Shown here: positions 54,346 through 64,000 of the stretch, one piece after another
Layout: each line of letters opens with the position of its first letter
Position numbering within the stretch: the first letter of the stretch is position 1
Assembly (NCBI RefSeq): GCF_030247195.1
Contig: NC_080672.1
Span: 349,616,413 to 349,680,412, forward strand
DNA length: 64,000 bases
Reading direction: 5' to 3'
Source of the DNA: Topomyia yanbarensis
Taxonomy: Eukaryota; Arthropoda; Insecta; Diptera; Culicidae
The notes under the pieces: generated by a model
Databases searched by the model: none
Told to the model about the DNA's origin: nothing
What the model saw: the letters and a program-made list of their open reading frames with translations, nothing else
Program-made: the position numbers and the translations under genes

Positions 54346-55595
54346 ATTCATCTCCTCATACTCTCATCCAAGGCTAATCATTCACCAATTAATGTGTCCT
54401 AGAATATTCAGTTTTTAAATTTAGACAATAACAGAAAAAAAGTAAATAAATACACCCGAAAATACTAGATCATTATGAAATACAACAATGTAAGGAAAAA
54501 AGCAAACAATAAAGTGATTTCAGTGTTAGTTTTTGACAAATTACTAGTATAGTTAAAATTAGTCTTAAGGATTTTTGTAACGTGCTATGTAAAAAAAGAA
54601 ACAGGCGTAAAAAGCTTTTGCAAATGCCGTGTCAAATAAACGTATGGAAAAAAAGAAAATTTGTTGATGGCCGGTAAACCGTTCAGCTTCCATATTAACA
54701 AGGGGACGAATGATTGCCTTGCGGTTATTTTTACCAAATAGACTAATGGCATTTATTTGTTAACATGATTTTTTATCAGTTAAGGTAGAGCTGGGAGAGG
54801 TCACCTAGGTGATACATTTTGACTTGTCGAGTTCTTTTTTAATTCATTAAAATCCACCATCTGTACATGGAATAAAAGGTATACAGAATCAAATTTCATT
54901 CACAAGAAAAGGTTCGTCCCATTCAACCAATCGTTTTCAAATTCTCAGGGAATAAAATAAATCAAAGTATTAAACTTTATAAACGTTTGGGCCAACTTGT
55001 TCTGGTAGCGAAATTCATTTTCCTCATTTCAGCTCTCGATTTCACTTGTTTTGGATGCTTCCGGCTCTAATTCCGATGCGTTCGGGAAATTAAAATTCTT
55101 TGGTCCGAAATTGACCTTTTTTTCAATTTCAATTATTTGATAAGGCAGGTTTGCGTTAGCTTAAAGGTGCCAATTTTGCTTTATTTTACATTTTAAATTA
55201 CTTAAAACTAGGGGATTACATATTGATTTTTGAAATTAAACTAGGACGCATTTATAGCTATACATATACACAAGGGAGTAATATAATTTTCGTAAGATTA
55301 GGGGGTCATTTAGTTTTTATGGCAATATGGTTTGACATTTTTAGCAATGAGATTATTGGAGCAAATAATGTTTAACTAAGGGGGAAAATTTTTACGAATA
55401 TCTTAAAGTAGAAATAATTAGAGGGTGTGATTAAATTTTGTAAAGATTCGGGGACATTAATTAGAGTTATTTTATGTGGTAGTAGAGTTGGGCATTTTCA
55501 ACGAGATCATATAATATAATAGTTAAAACTAGAAAAGGCAAGAAGAGCTAAATGCTTCACGAAGATAGGGGGGGGGGGGGGAGCGTTACTTCTGT
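54346..55595. other. Unassigned AT-rich spacer with a 14-base G run
   Basis: No gene. A homopolymer of 14 G lies at 55568-55581, near the 3' end of the antisense I-clade element. Confidence 0.35.
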
Positions 55596-55599
55596 GTAT

Positions 55600-57530
55600 A
55601 AGAGTCAGGGGAAGTAGGGAGGACAAAGATGGCAGGGGGAGAACATTATTTCAGTTTCAGGCTTCGGGAGATCAACGGATGGATTACAGAATCAGGGTGG
55701 CCTTCATCAAGAAGAATCATGTACTGGGACGCCGGGTGGTCGTTCTCAAGATGGCAGGGGTTTCTCCAGACGATTTCGTAGTGCGGCTCAGATGTTGATG
55801 GGCTACATTTCGAGTTGTGCGTGTGTTGTTCGTGCTTTAGGTCCCGTGTTTGTTGGCTCATTCGACAGGGATGTTTTGTGTCGCCTTGGAGTCGCATCAA
55901 ACCATCGTGGGTGTATGGTACAGGTGGAAGAGAGCGCTTCTGAGAATGATAAGGAAAAAGGGGCAGTTAAAGTTGGATATTGATGGTTTTTATGAAGGTG
56001 TATATAAGGGACATATAGAGGCCATCGCGGCTTGCCAACACATCTCGAACCGGGACGTTGGGTGGTCTTCCTCGGGCCCGGAGGGTGTCCATAAGCCGTG
56101 ACCTGGCGGAATTGTACTCGGTGCACGCCCAGACTATGTGCTCTACATCGTGATAACCATCGCCACAAGCGCAGATACCACTCTCCACGAGCCCAATACG
56201 TCGGAGATGTGCATCCAGCGTGTAATGGTTCGCCATGAGTCGGGACATCACACGAATGAAGTCTCGACCCACATCCATCCCCTTGAACCAAGGTTTCGTC
56301 GATACCTTAGGGACTATCGAATGTAGCCACCATCCTAGCACCCCATTGTTCCACGAGGTTTGCCAACTTTCGAGGGTTCTCTGATGAGTAATACTGAAAA
56401 ATTCGTGTAAGCAAATTGGTCTTTCAAAAACGTCACCTTCAAGGGCACCCACCTTAGCTAAGGAGTCCGCCTTCTCATTGCCCGGAATGGAGCAATGAGA
56501 AGGGACCCACACCAAGGTAATCTGGAAAGATTTGTCAGATAAAGCACTCAGTAGCTCCCGTATTTTCCCCAAAAAATACGAGGAATGCTTTCCATGTTTC
56601 ATCGAGCGAATAGCGTCAATAGAACTCAGACTATCCGAGACGATGAAGTAATGGTCTGCAGGTAATGTGTCAATGACTCCAAGGGTATACTGAATAGCAG
56701 CTAGTTCTGCGGCGTAAACTGAAGCGGGGTTACGAGTTTGTAGGAGGCGGTGAACTTTTGATTAAAAATACCGAAGCCAGTGGACCCTTCGAGGTTTGAT
56801 CCGTCAGTATAAAACATCTTAGAACAGTCGACTTCTCGGAATTTATTATAAAAAATATTTGGAACCACTTGTGGGCGTATGTGGTCCGGAATTCCAATAA
56901 TCTCATCTTTCATGGATGTGTCGAAGAAAACAGTAGATTCAGAAGTATTTATGAAATGCACACGGTTGGGATTGTAAGAAGAAGGATTAATATTTTGCGC
57001 CATGTAGTCAAAGTACAGGGACATAAAACGGGTCTGAGAATTGAGCTCAACAAGCCTTTCGAAATTTTCAATCACCAACGGGTTCAAGATATCGCATCGA
57101 ATGAGCAATCGATATGAGAGTTCCCAAAATCGATTTTTCAGCGGGAGAACGCCCGACAGGACTTCGAGACTCATCGTATGGGTCGACTGCATGCACCCTA
57201 AGGCGATACGCAAAGAACGATACTGAATTCTTTCGAGTTTGATGAAATGTATGTTCGCGGCGGAGCGAAAGCAGAAGCATCCGTATTCCAGTACCGATAG
57301 TATCGTTGTTTGACGAAATTGACCTTCTTAGGCTTGCATCAATCCAGAACATTATTCGGAGCATTCTTTCAAGTACACTTGCCCATTGACCATGTTGGTT
57401 GCCACGAACGGAGTGCTCCACTTTCCACACGACACAATTGCTTGCCAAATCATGTATTTTTAGCAATTTGGGAACTATTGGAATTACTCTTGAAAGCTTC
57501 GACTATTTGCTTGTAATCTTTCACACTAAA
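55600..57530 (-). pseudogene. I-clade (MosquI-like) retrotransposon, 3' half with RNase H, antisense
   Basis: The minus-strand pol C-terminus. From 57.5 kb down it has the post-RT region (LKIHDLASNCVVWKVEHSVR; LERIQYRSLRIALGCMQSTH in mixed frames; FWELSYRLLIRCDILNPLVI), then RNase H: FYTDGSNLEGSTGFGIFNQ (first Asp, about 56815), VYAAELAAIQY (Glu, about 56705), a VSDSLSSIDAIRS block (Asp, about 56640) and VWVPSHCSIPGNEKADSLAK (His/Asp, about 56510-56450). The Cys/His-rich GICACGDGYHDVEHIVWAC and a tail ending TFIKTINIQL at 55967 follow. A one-base frameshift near 56735 separates the first RNase H motif from the rest; another lies near 57200. RNase H removes template RNA during element replication. 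The RT palm itself is missing. The 3' UTR runs to about 55600. Confidence 0.8.
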
Positions 57531-58085
57531 TATAGATCCATACTGAAATACTACATATAGCAGATTAGACCACTCCCATTTTTTCGTCAATGGCACGGTA
57601 AGAAAATTGGTTTTCCAGGTACGTGGACAAAATTTGTTTAAGACGATGATGTTCTTCCAACTTTATTTTCACCACGGTTGCAGAAACGATGATAAAACTT
57701 ACTCAATGTAAACTATGCAAATTGAACTAATTTCAACCAAAATTTCGATAGAGAATACGCAACGGAAAAAGGACAGCTATTTGAAAGTGATGCTATTTGA
57801 TTCCGTACACCCTTTACACAGGTTGCAGCAGGTGTTTTCTTTTTAACCAGTTCGTTAAATTGATAGACATGTGTGCGTTACAATACAATACGTTGAATAC
57901 AGTTCGATATACAAGAGGGTAAAAGAAATATTTTTTTTAAACTGGTAATTCAGGTTTTAACAAGAGATATAATTGAATTGAGCATTTAAAACTTATGCTT
58001 TGACGAAATATTCAGAAGGGGACTTAACTACAACATCCCCAGAAGAACATAAACATGAACTTTAAGGTAAACTAAACATCTTCGA
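57531..58085. other. Unassigned spacer
   Basis: AT-rich; nothing recognised. Confidence 0.3.
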
Positions 58086-58089
58086 CATC

Positions 58090-58175
58090 CATTACAGCCT
58101 CTGGCTGCCAAAACATCGTGAACCGGATCAACGGGTGGTATTCTTCGGACCCGCAGAGAATCCTCTAAAGTGATC
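58090..58175 (-). pseudogene. Very short I-clade fragment
   Basis: GCCAAAACATCGTGAACCGG and the following GGGTGGTATTCTTCGGACCCGC-like run resemble 56033-56090 of the larger antisense I-clade copy. This is a small remnant. Confidence 0.4.
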
Positions 58176-58559
58176 AGAGCATCAGGTAGCGCTCGTTTAG
58201 TATTCTTTTAAAGCCGCCGTAGTAGTGAGGGCAACATAGTGGACCTCTGGTACAGTTCCACACAGTTCCAGCTCTACAGTGACAGCGCTGGGAACTTCTG
58301 AGAACGAATAATAGAATGATAGGCGATAGATTAGAACATTTGGCCTGTGTTAAGCCAAAGATGACCAAGTGCCATTTTGTGGTACCTACCTAAAAAGCGC
58401 TATCGCATCCAATGTGCAACAAACACCAACATCCATATATTTTCGAGAACTCTGTATGATATTGGTAAATTGTCAATAAATTAATTTTGGCATAAAAAAT
58501 ATTAGGAAAAAACTATAGCGCTCAATTCGATTTGGTTTAACGCAGGTCATTTATCGTTT

Positions 58560-58865
58560 TTATAGAAGGTAGATGAGGGTCATATATAGAAGATCGCGAC
58601 TTGCCAGTATATCCTGAACTGGAACATTGGGTGGTCTGCTTCCCAATGGCCCGAATCCTTTAACTGAGAGCTGGTGTCACAATACCCGCCGCATATCCAG
58701 TCAATCTATTCGAGGTCGTGATAACCCTCATCGAAGCGTACAGACTACTTTATGCAAGCCCCAATACGTCGAAAATGTACATCCAACGTGTAGTGGTTGG
58801 ACAAAAGCCGAAACATTACACGAATAATATCCCGGGCAGATGTTGTTCACCACACATAGGGTAGA
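58560..58865 (-). pseudogene. I-clade 3' fragment, diverged copy
   Basis: Colinear at DNA level with about 55995-56275: GCGACTTGCCAGTATATCCT, GGGTGGTCTGCTTCCCAATG, CAATACGTCGAAAATGTACA, CAACGTGTAGTGGTTGGACA. On the minus strand this is the Cys/His block and C-terminal tail of the I-type pol. It is heavily mutated. Confidence 0.62.
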
Positions 58866-59533
58866 CGAGCTCTTATTCATTCTCAGGATGTCACACTATT
58901 TCTTTGATAACTCAGCTGTCACTGGATTGCGTTTAAATATGTTTCAACATCTTTGCTTCGTTCCAAAGAAGCAATACAATGCAGAATTGGGTCTGGAAAA
59001 TGTAAAATACTCGCATTGAATAGAGATAGCAGACACTGCTCCAACTAACGTCTTTGAATGGGTGGGATGAATAGATGCTAAAATGAATTAGGACACGGTT
59101 ACCCTACTATTATTTTATCAAACTACGTTGACATGACTATTTTTTTGTCAAATTATCAATTCATCGCTGGTGATACCTACTAAAAGAAAAGCATTCAAAA
59201 TGTATATTTCTATTCTATTCTATTCTAACTCTTACACAGCCAGTGTTGAAAAGCATCCTGGAAAACACTGCAGTTATTCTGTAGTGTTTCTCTTGTCAAT
59301 ATTAATATTTGAAGCATATTTTCATATATCGCAAATATTAAAACGGCTAGGCCTACTGCGCAGAGTTGGGTTCGAAGATGTTTCAAAATAGGACGGCAAT
59401 TAAATGATTCATTTATGAATAATTTAATTAACGAATTTTTTTTAATCTTAAAGTAGGAAGAAACGAGGACAACCGTATCGACCGTTTCAGTTTGAAGGGG
59501 ATATAATAAATCGTTGGGAGTAACTTGGCTAAG
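58866..59533. other. Unassigned spacer
   Basis: AT-rich; an ATTCT microsatellite of about four units lies near 59210. The minus frame at 59225-59620 is open for 131 codons, but its N-terminal part overlaps a dispersed repeat and no domain is evident. Confidence 0.3.
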
Positions 59534-59635
59534 AAGGTTTATGTCACTCCTTTGGTCCTTTGGAATGGGACAGAGGTATTTACACCTTGCCCTGACAAAT
59601 AGGCCTAGGTTATAGCGCATTTACTCGCTCTCTAG
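59534..59635. repeat. Dispersed ~105-bp repeat, copy 2
   Basis: Shares ATGTCACTCCTTTGGTCC, GAATGGGACAGAGGTATTTA, GGCCTAGGTTATAGCGC and CGCTCTCT, in the same order and orientation, with 26795-26900. Confidence 0.8.
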
Positions 59636-60525
59636 AAAAAATATAAATTTGAAGAATAGAATTTAACTTTTGGTATATAGTCCTTGCTGTTATTTCATTG
59701 TTCCTTCCGCGACGAACCACAGTGATCGAAAAAAACAAAGGAATCAACGGTTCACTTAATTTTGAAAAAATGTTGAATTCTCATTGAAAAAATGAAGAAA
59801 TTGGTAATGTTGAACAATCACTACAAAATCAGCTTTTTTCCTCCATTATACAAGCATAAGCATGGAAAGTGCAATTCACATAGTGATTTCACCGACACAA
59901 TTAATAATTATAAAATAATCGCGCTAGCCCATTTTTTCTAAAATAAATTGCAATCTTCTCACCCGCATAGTTGGACCTTTTCGTGTTTGAGCACGAAAAA
60001 ACTGCTTCAGCGTACGAATCTTCTATATCCAAATCGTTAATCCAGACACGGTAATAGGCTTGATTTCGCTTCAATCACCTGCCGGACACAGATCACGGTC
60101 TGATTCATCTTCTTGAGCACGACGTCCAACACTTATCACATTTCACTTCACCGTAGGCGTACTTTTAAAGAAATATATTCTTATTACGATATCAGAGACA
60201 AAAATTGACGGGCGTGAAAAAATTCCACCGTTGCCGTCGATGGTTGCTATGATCCTTCAAGGATGATCACTCCAAAAAAAGCATTCAAAATGTTTATTAT
60301 GTGAATACTAAATAAAAGATTCGGAATTATTAATGTAATATGTATAATGATGAATTCAATAAACAAAACGCATATATTTCATATCAAAAGAATAATAGTT
60401 TTAAGATCAAATTGATATAACTGTTATATCGAGTATAATAAATATATAACGAATGATGGAATAAAATAATATAATAAATGAAATTAATATTCAATGCAGA
60501 TCTTCTGGTGAAGGAAGTAATGTTA
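59636..60525. other. Unassigned AT-rich spacer
   Basis: Nothing recognised. Confidence 0.3.
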
Positions 60526-60529
60526 GTCT

Positions 60530-61345
60530 GATACTTGCGTTTGCCGGTTCCGATACCTTGTTTCAGTTTGTTTTCCCATTCGTCATCATGTCTTTTTCGA
60601 TCTTTGCTTATCCTTTGATCTTCCGAAACTTCATCATGGCCTAATAGATTTCGACCGGATGGAGCTTAGAGTAATTTGGTGAGTTCATATCTTTCGGCAC
60701 AAAATGCACAGAGTTGGCCGCATACCACTTCTGCGCTATTTGGAATAGTGAGTTGTCTTAAAAACGGTAAAACCGTTTTCGAGCCACTCATTTTTGTGAA
60801 TCTTTCTGTTTATGGTGCCACGTTTACTACGAGTTCATATGGCTTGCCTAATCAGGTATTTCGAAGCGAATTTCAACAGTTTCTTTCATTTGAAATAGTC
60901 ATCCACAACAAACTTGTCCCTACCAGTAAAATATTTCTGACCCGGAAACTGCTAAAAATTCGTTTTATTGTAGATCTCATCAATGACGCAGCATTAGTAT
61001 TTCGTCAAGTTTGACAATCCTCTGCTAGTGTTCGTCCCGATTAGGGAATTTTTGTACTTTGTACGTTCTCAGTCCGGATCGTTTCCTAATCCTCACGGCG
61101 AAACCTTGCGAGACATCAAGCTTTTTTTAACCAAATCTCACGTCGAAAAGTCCAGATACCGTTTGAAATGAGCAATCAGCGCTCTCTCGATTGCGCGTTG
61201 TTCTCTATTCTTTTGGAGAATCTTTGAGACGGGCGGTTCAGTTTTCCTAAGACGCGATGCAACAAACCAGGATTTTGCATAAGAGGAACTAAAATCCGGT
61301 TTGCTGATTTTCATCCATCTCGATCGGTGTCTGTAATACATACCT
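60530..61345 (-). pseudogene. Tc1/mariner-type transposase remnant, second copy
   Basis: From 61345 down, in shifting frames: SRLRKTEPPVSKILQKNREQ and RAIERALIAHFKRYLDFST (about 61255-61140, helix-turn-helix region), then a RKRSGLRTYKVQKF-like linker (about 61075), the KFVVDD block (about 60910), and a C-terminal KWYAANSVHFVPKDMNSPNY and LHPVEIY.AMMKF run (about 60735-60630). The last is the mariner motif around the final catalytic Asp and its Pro-rich neighbour. The order matches a mariner transposase of the same type as the copy at 31.5-32.4 kb. The frame is broken many times. Terminal inverted repeats were not identified. Confidence 0.72.
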
Positions 61346-64000
61346 TTGTTAAATACATATAGCCTTAATTATAATTCTACATTCGAGAATACAAATTTGA
61401 ATTTTGTCTATTGAGTCTAGGGTTCTCATACTATTGATTTATTGTTAAAATGATCGATTCATTTTGGGGTGTTACTGTCGTCTTTGTTCGCATGAACTAG
61501 ATTTTAAAACTTGTATACCATATTAATAAATTATATCAGACACGAATGCATCATAAAATTGATGTAAAGTGTCTTTAATAAACACAAAAAAAAAAATAAA
61601 TTATAGACATATGTTTACACTATAAACCTAAAAGCTTGACTGTGCATAAGAACTAGGAGGGAACATCAGTTAAGCTGATTGAAAAGATTAGGGCAGGAAG
61701 AGTGGAAATGCCCATTCCATGTTGCAAACGTTGCGTTAACAGAGATCGCACATTTCTCTCTACCGACTAGACCTTTTTCATTGCTACTGACTAGCAAGAT
61801 CTAATAATTGGAAATGGATAAAGTGTTTAACTGATTATTAGACCCAGAAACAATGAAATTTCGATATACTAAATCGACCCACTCCGGAGTCGATTCCTAG
61901 TACAACCAGCGTGTCTGTCTGGTCCAATTCTGAGCCAATTCGATCATCGATCGGAGATCGTTCTTTAGATGGTCAATAAAGTTTTAAATCTATTTATCTT
62001 AAGTAAGCACAATAAGTTTTGTGTCAGTCTGTATCGCGTCAGATTCTTGTTGGTGGTTAATCTTGTTACTGGACCAACGACTTTGAATTGTATTGAATTT
62101 TTCGACAATCTATTTGGAAAAAAGCTTCACATTCCTGCTACTGTGTGGCATTCTAGTCATCAGAACATCACTAGAATTGAAATTCTATAAGATAATTTTA
62201 CTGTATTCAATTTTGTCGAAGACTACTAAACGATCAAAAATCATTCGTAGAAGTTAGTAAACTTCTAAAATTCTGAATTAGCATTGGGCCTATCAACACG
62301 TGGTCTTCATAAATTTCCGCAAAGTGATGCGTTTCACGAAAAAAAGTTGAATTTTACTGAGTACTATGTTCGATAGGATTTTTTTAATAAAATGGCACTT
62401 CTTATTTAATAAAATATTTTGGCTGAAAATTTTTTTTAATCCAGGGAAATATAATGTTAATATATTCAGAAAAATTACTGCATAAGGCAAAACAATCGAT
62501 TGGATCGATTGCCTCTCGTTAACATAGTTGCAGATAATAAAAATATCGCTCTAGTGGTGTTTTGTTTATTAGAGTGCCACCTAGAGGCAAAAATGTGAAT
62601 AAATGGTTCTTCTAATAGATCGTCGAAAAATCCCATGCGAATTTTAGTGACGTTGTTTCTGTAGCTAGAATTTATGAACGGATTGTTGTTCCGTGTGAGA
62701 GCTTAGTAGTAGATTTTCAAAGTTATCGATTAAGTTAAAACTTTTACTTTTGCAACAAAAAATAGTAGATGAAATCATTGACGTTTGTCAAAAAAAATTT
62801 ACCACAGCATCAAAATCTTCAAAATGTCAAACTATGCAGACGTACCCTTTACAACAAAACGAACTCACCGTTGTCGACATCTTGTTGGTTGGTAACTCTC
62901 ATAACGCTACAGATTCGGTCAGATCGGTGTCATTCAAGGCAGACGAACGCCAGATTGCATCTCACTCGTATTCGATTTCTGCGCTATGTAATCAGGGTTA
63001 AGGTGTAAATTGTTGGCATCTCTCCAGAAGTCTGTTTCGACATTGCAAAGTGTATTAGCAATATTATCATGGCTGATGATAGTTTACTGTTCACAGTTTA
63101 CCTAGCATCAACGAAACAGAGCCATAACTGGCCCGTTCACCCTATGTCCCAACAGCTGCTCGTCTGTATGAACGAGAAGTTGGCGGTTGTACGGCTTCCA
63201 ACAGCGTGACTACGTGTTGGTATACACCATCAACGGCAGGATGAGCATCGTTTTGGGGCCTTCTTTTCAACGACGATGACGAGGACTTCAAGTGTGCGGA
63301 ACAAGAGAGAATCTGAAAATTGAGTCGGTGGTCGACGACGTTACCGAACCACCTTTCAGGCAGCCTTCCGCTGTTCTGCCAGTTCTCCGTGACACCCATT
63401 TTCCGAGCCGAGCACTTCTCCGATCTGAGGTACTGCCGCCTGGCAGAAAATGCCACCATTACCACCGCCGCCACCACCACCGCCAACCGAGGAAAGGAAC
63501 TCCGTCGTCAGCATGTCGGAAACGGACCGAGATGAAGTTGTAGCAGCAAAAACGCAGCAAATACGATATGAAAGCTGAAAACCCCGAAAGAATTTGTAAT
63601 ACACCGAGAAAATCATCATAATCTGCTCTCTTGGAATTTACCGCTCTTTCACCTCTTCTTTGTACGGACCGTGGCGGGCGGCACCGAGAAGCACTCCCAA
63701 AGCGGTACAAAGCGAAGACTCACTCACGTAAAATCCGATGGAGAAGGGATGCGGATGGTGTGATGATGGGATATGATATAGTCTTCCTTCTTCCGCCATT
63801 CATACAGAGATGAAATTGTGCACATTTGAAACTCGGCTCGGGGCTGATATACCGACGCCTATTTGGGTCTATACTGGGAAACTTTTCATAGCACTCAATA
63901 TACATCTCGTATGTATGTTTGTTTACAGCGATCATTCTCACAATTGAACATAGCAATACTGCATATAAATCTGTGGCATTGCATGGTAGGAATTATCTGA
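61346..64000. other. Unassigned right end
   Basis: AT-rich to about 63100, then a GC-richer stretch (63120-63720) with CCACCACCACC-type repeats that create long frames on both strands (for example 63142-63486 minus and 63292-63543 plus). None shows a domain. A regulatory or untranslated host region is possible. No repeat family is recognised. Confidence 0.3.

Noticed and set aside
63142..63619. Overlapping frames of 80-114 codons near the right end
   Set aside because: Generated by CCACCACCACC-type repeats in a GC-richer stretch; frames are open on both strands and no motif is seen.
1..64000. Endogenous viral elements or LTR retrotransposons
   Set aside because: No viral polymerase, capsid or glycoprotein motif, gag-protease-integrase order or paired LTRs were recognised anywhere in the window.

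Overview
The window is eukaryotic and almost certainly from a mosquito, most likely a culicine (Aedes/Culex type). It is AT-rich, has no bacterial-style gene layout, and is packed with retroelement and DNA-transposon debris of kinds common in culicine genomes: CR1/Kiri-like, R1-like, RTE-like, LOA-like and I-like (MosquI type) non-LTR elements, Tc1/mariner fragments, hAT and TTAA-type non-autonomous elements, tRNA-derived SINEs, and a repeat carrying the 'ggccctccgggcctcggtta' motif that I associate with culicine mosquitoes. The species cannot be fixed from sequence alone. I find no confident multi-exon host gene. The window looks like intergenic or long-intron DNA.

Layout. 1-1.9 kb: unassigned. 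1.9-9.8 kb: a three-level nest. An old R1-like remnant is split by a 5'-truncated RTE-like element (12-bp target duplication at 2843-2854 and 9279-9290). That element is itself split by an almost intact 4.8-kb CR1/Kiri-like element (3877-8681) with a PHD-finger ORF1 (4250-5128) and an endonuclease/reverse-transcriptase ORF2 (5177-8620). 10.4-13.4 kb: a small antisense RT fragment and a second, older 5'-truncated CR1/Kiri-like copy. 13.8-23 kb: SINE copies, an 1143-bp hAT-type non-autonomous element with a perfect 8-bp target duplication (14824-15966), and a large inverted-repeat structure (19.4-22.3 kb) whose spacer holds a LOA-like gag/pol fragment.

24.6-34 kb: a foldback-like element (25.2-26.8 kb), a short inverted-repeat element with a tRNA-like core (29.0-29.3 kb), a mariner remnant (31.5-32.4 kb) and a 770-bp TIR element (33 kb). 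34.5-40 kb: a degenerate ~375-410-bp tandem array, then a TTCATTT-rich low-complexity tract invaded by a SINE (36368-36931) and by an antisense RTE-like element (37626-39672). 40.4-42.5 kb: two copies of a culicine repeat with CA-rich microsatellites.

44-49 kb: a candidate 44-aa single-pass membrane microprotein (44428-44562), a second foldback-like copy (45-46.9 kb), two adjacent TTAA-flanked elements with long TIRs (46.97-48.55 kb) and duplicated RT palm fragments. 49-51 kb: an antisense LOA-like element remnant. 54-59 kb: I-clade fragments with an RNase H domain. 60.5-61.4 kb: a second mariner remnant. The remaining stretches show nothing I can assign.

The mobile genes do not form a pathway together. 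The reconstructable history is repeated insertion into older insertions. The observations most worth checking are the in-frame ORF1-UGA-ORF2 arrangement with a 90-codon duplication starting right after the UGA, the foldback family with complementary deletions, the CCCGGG-studded hAT element and the glycine-zipper microprotein.
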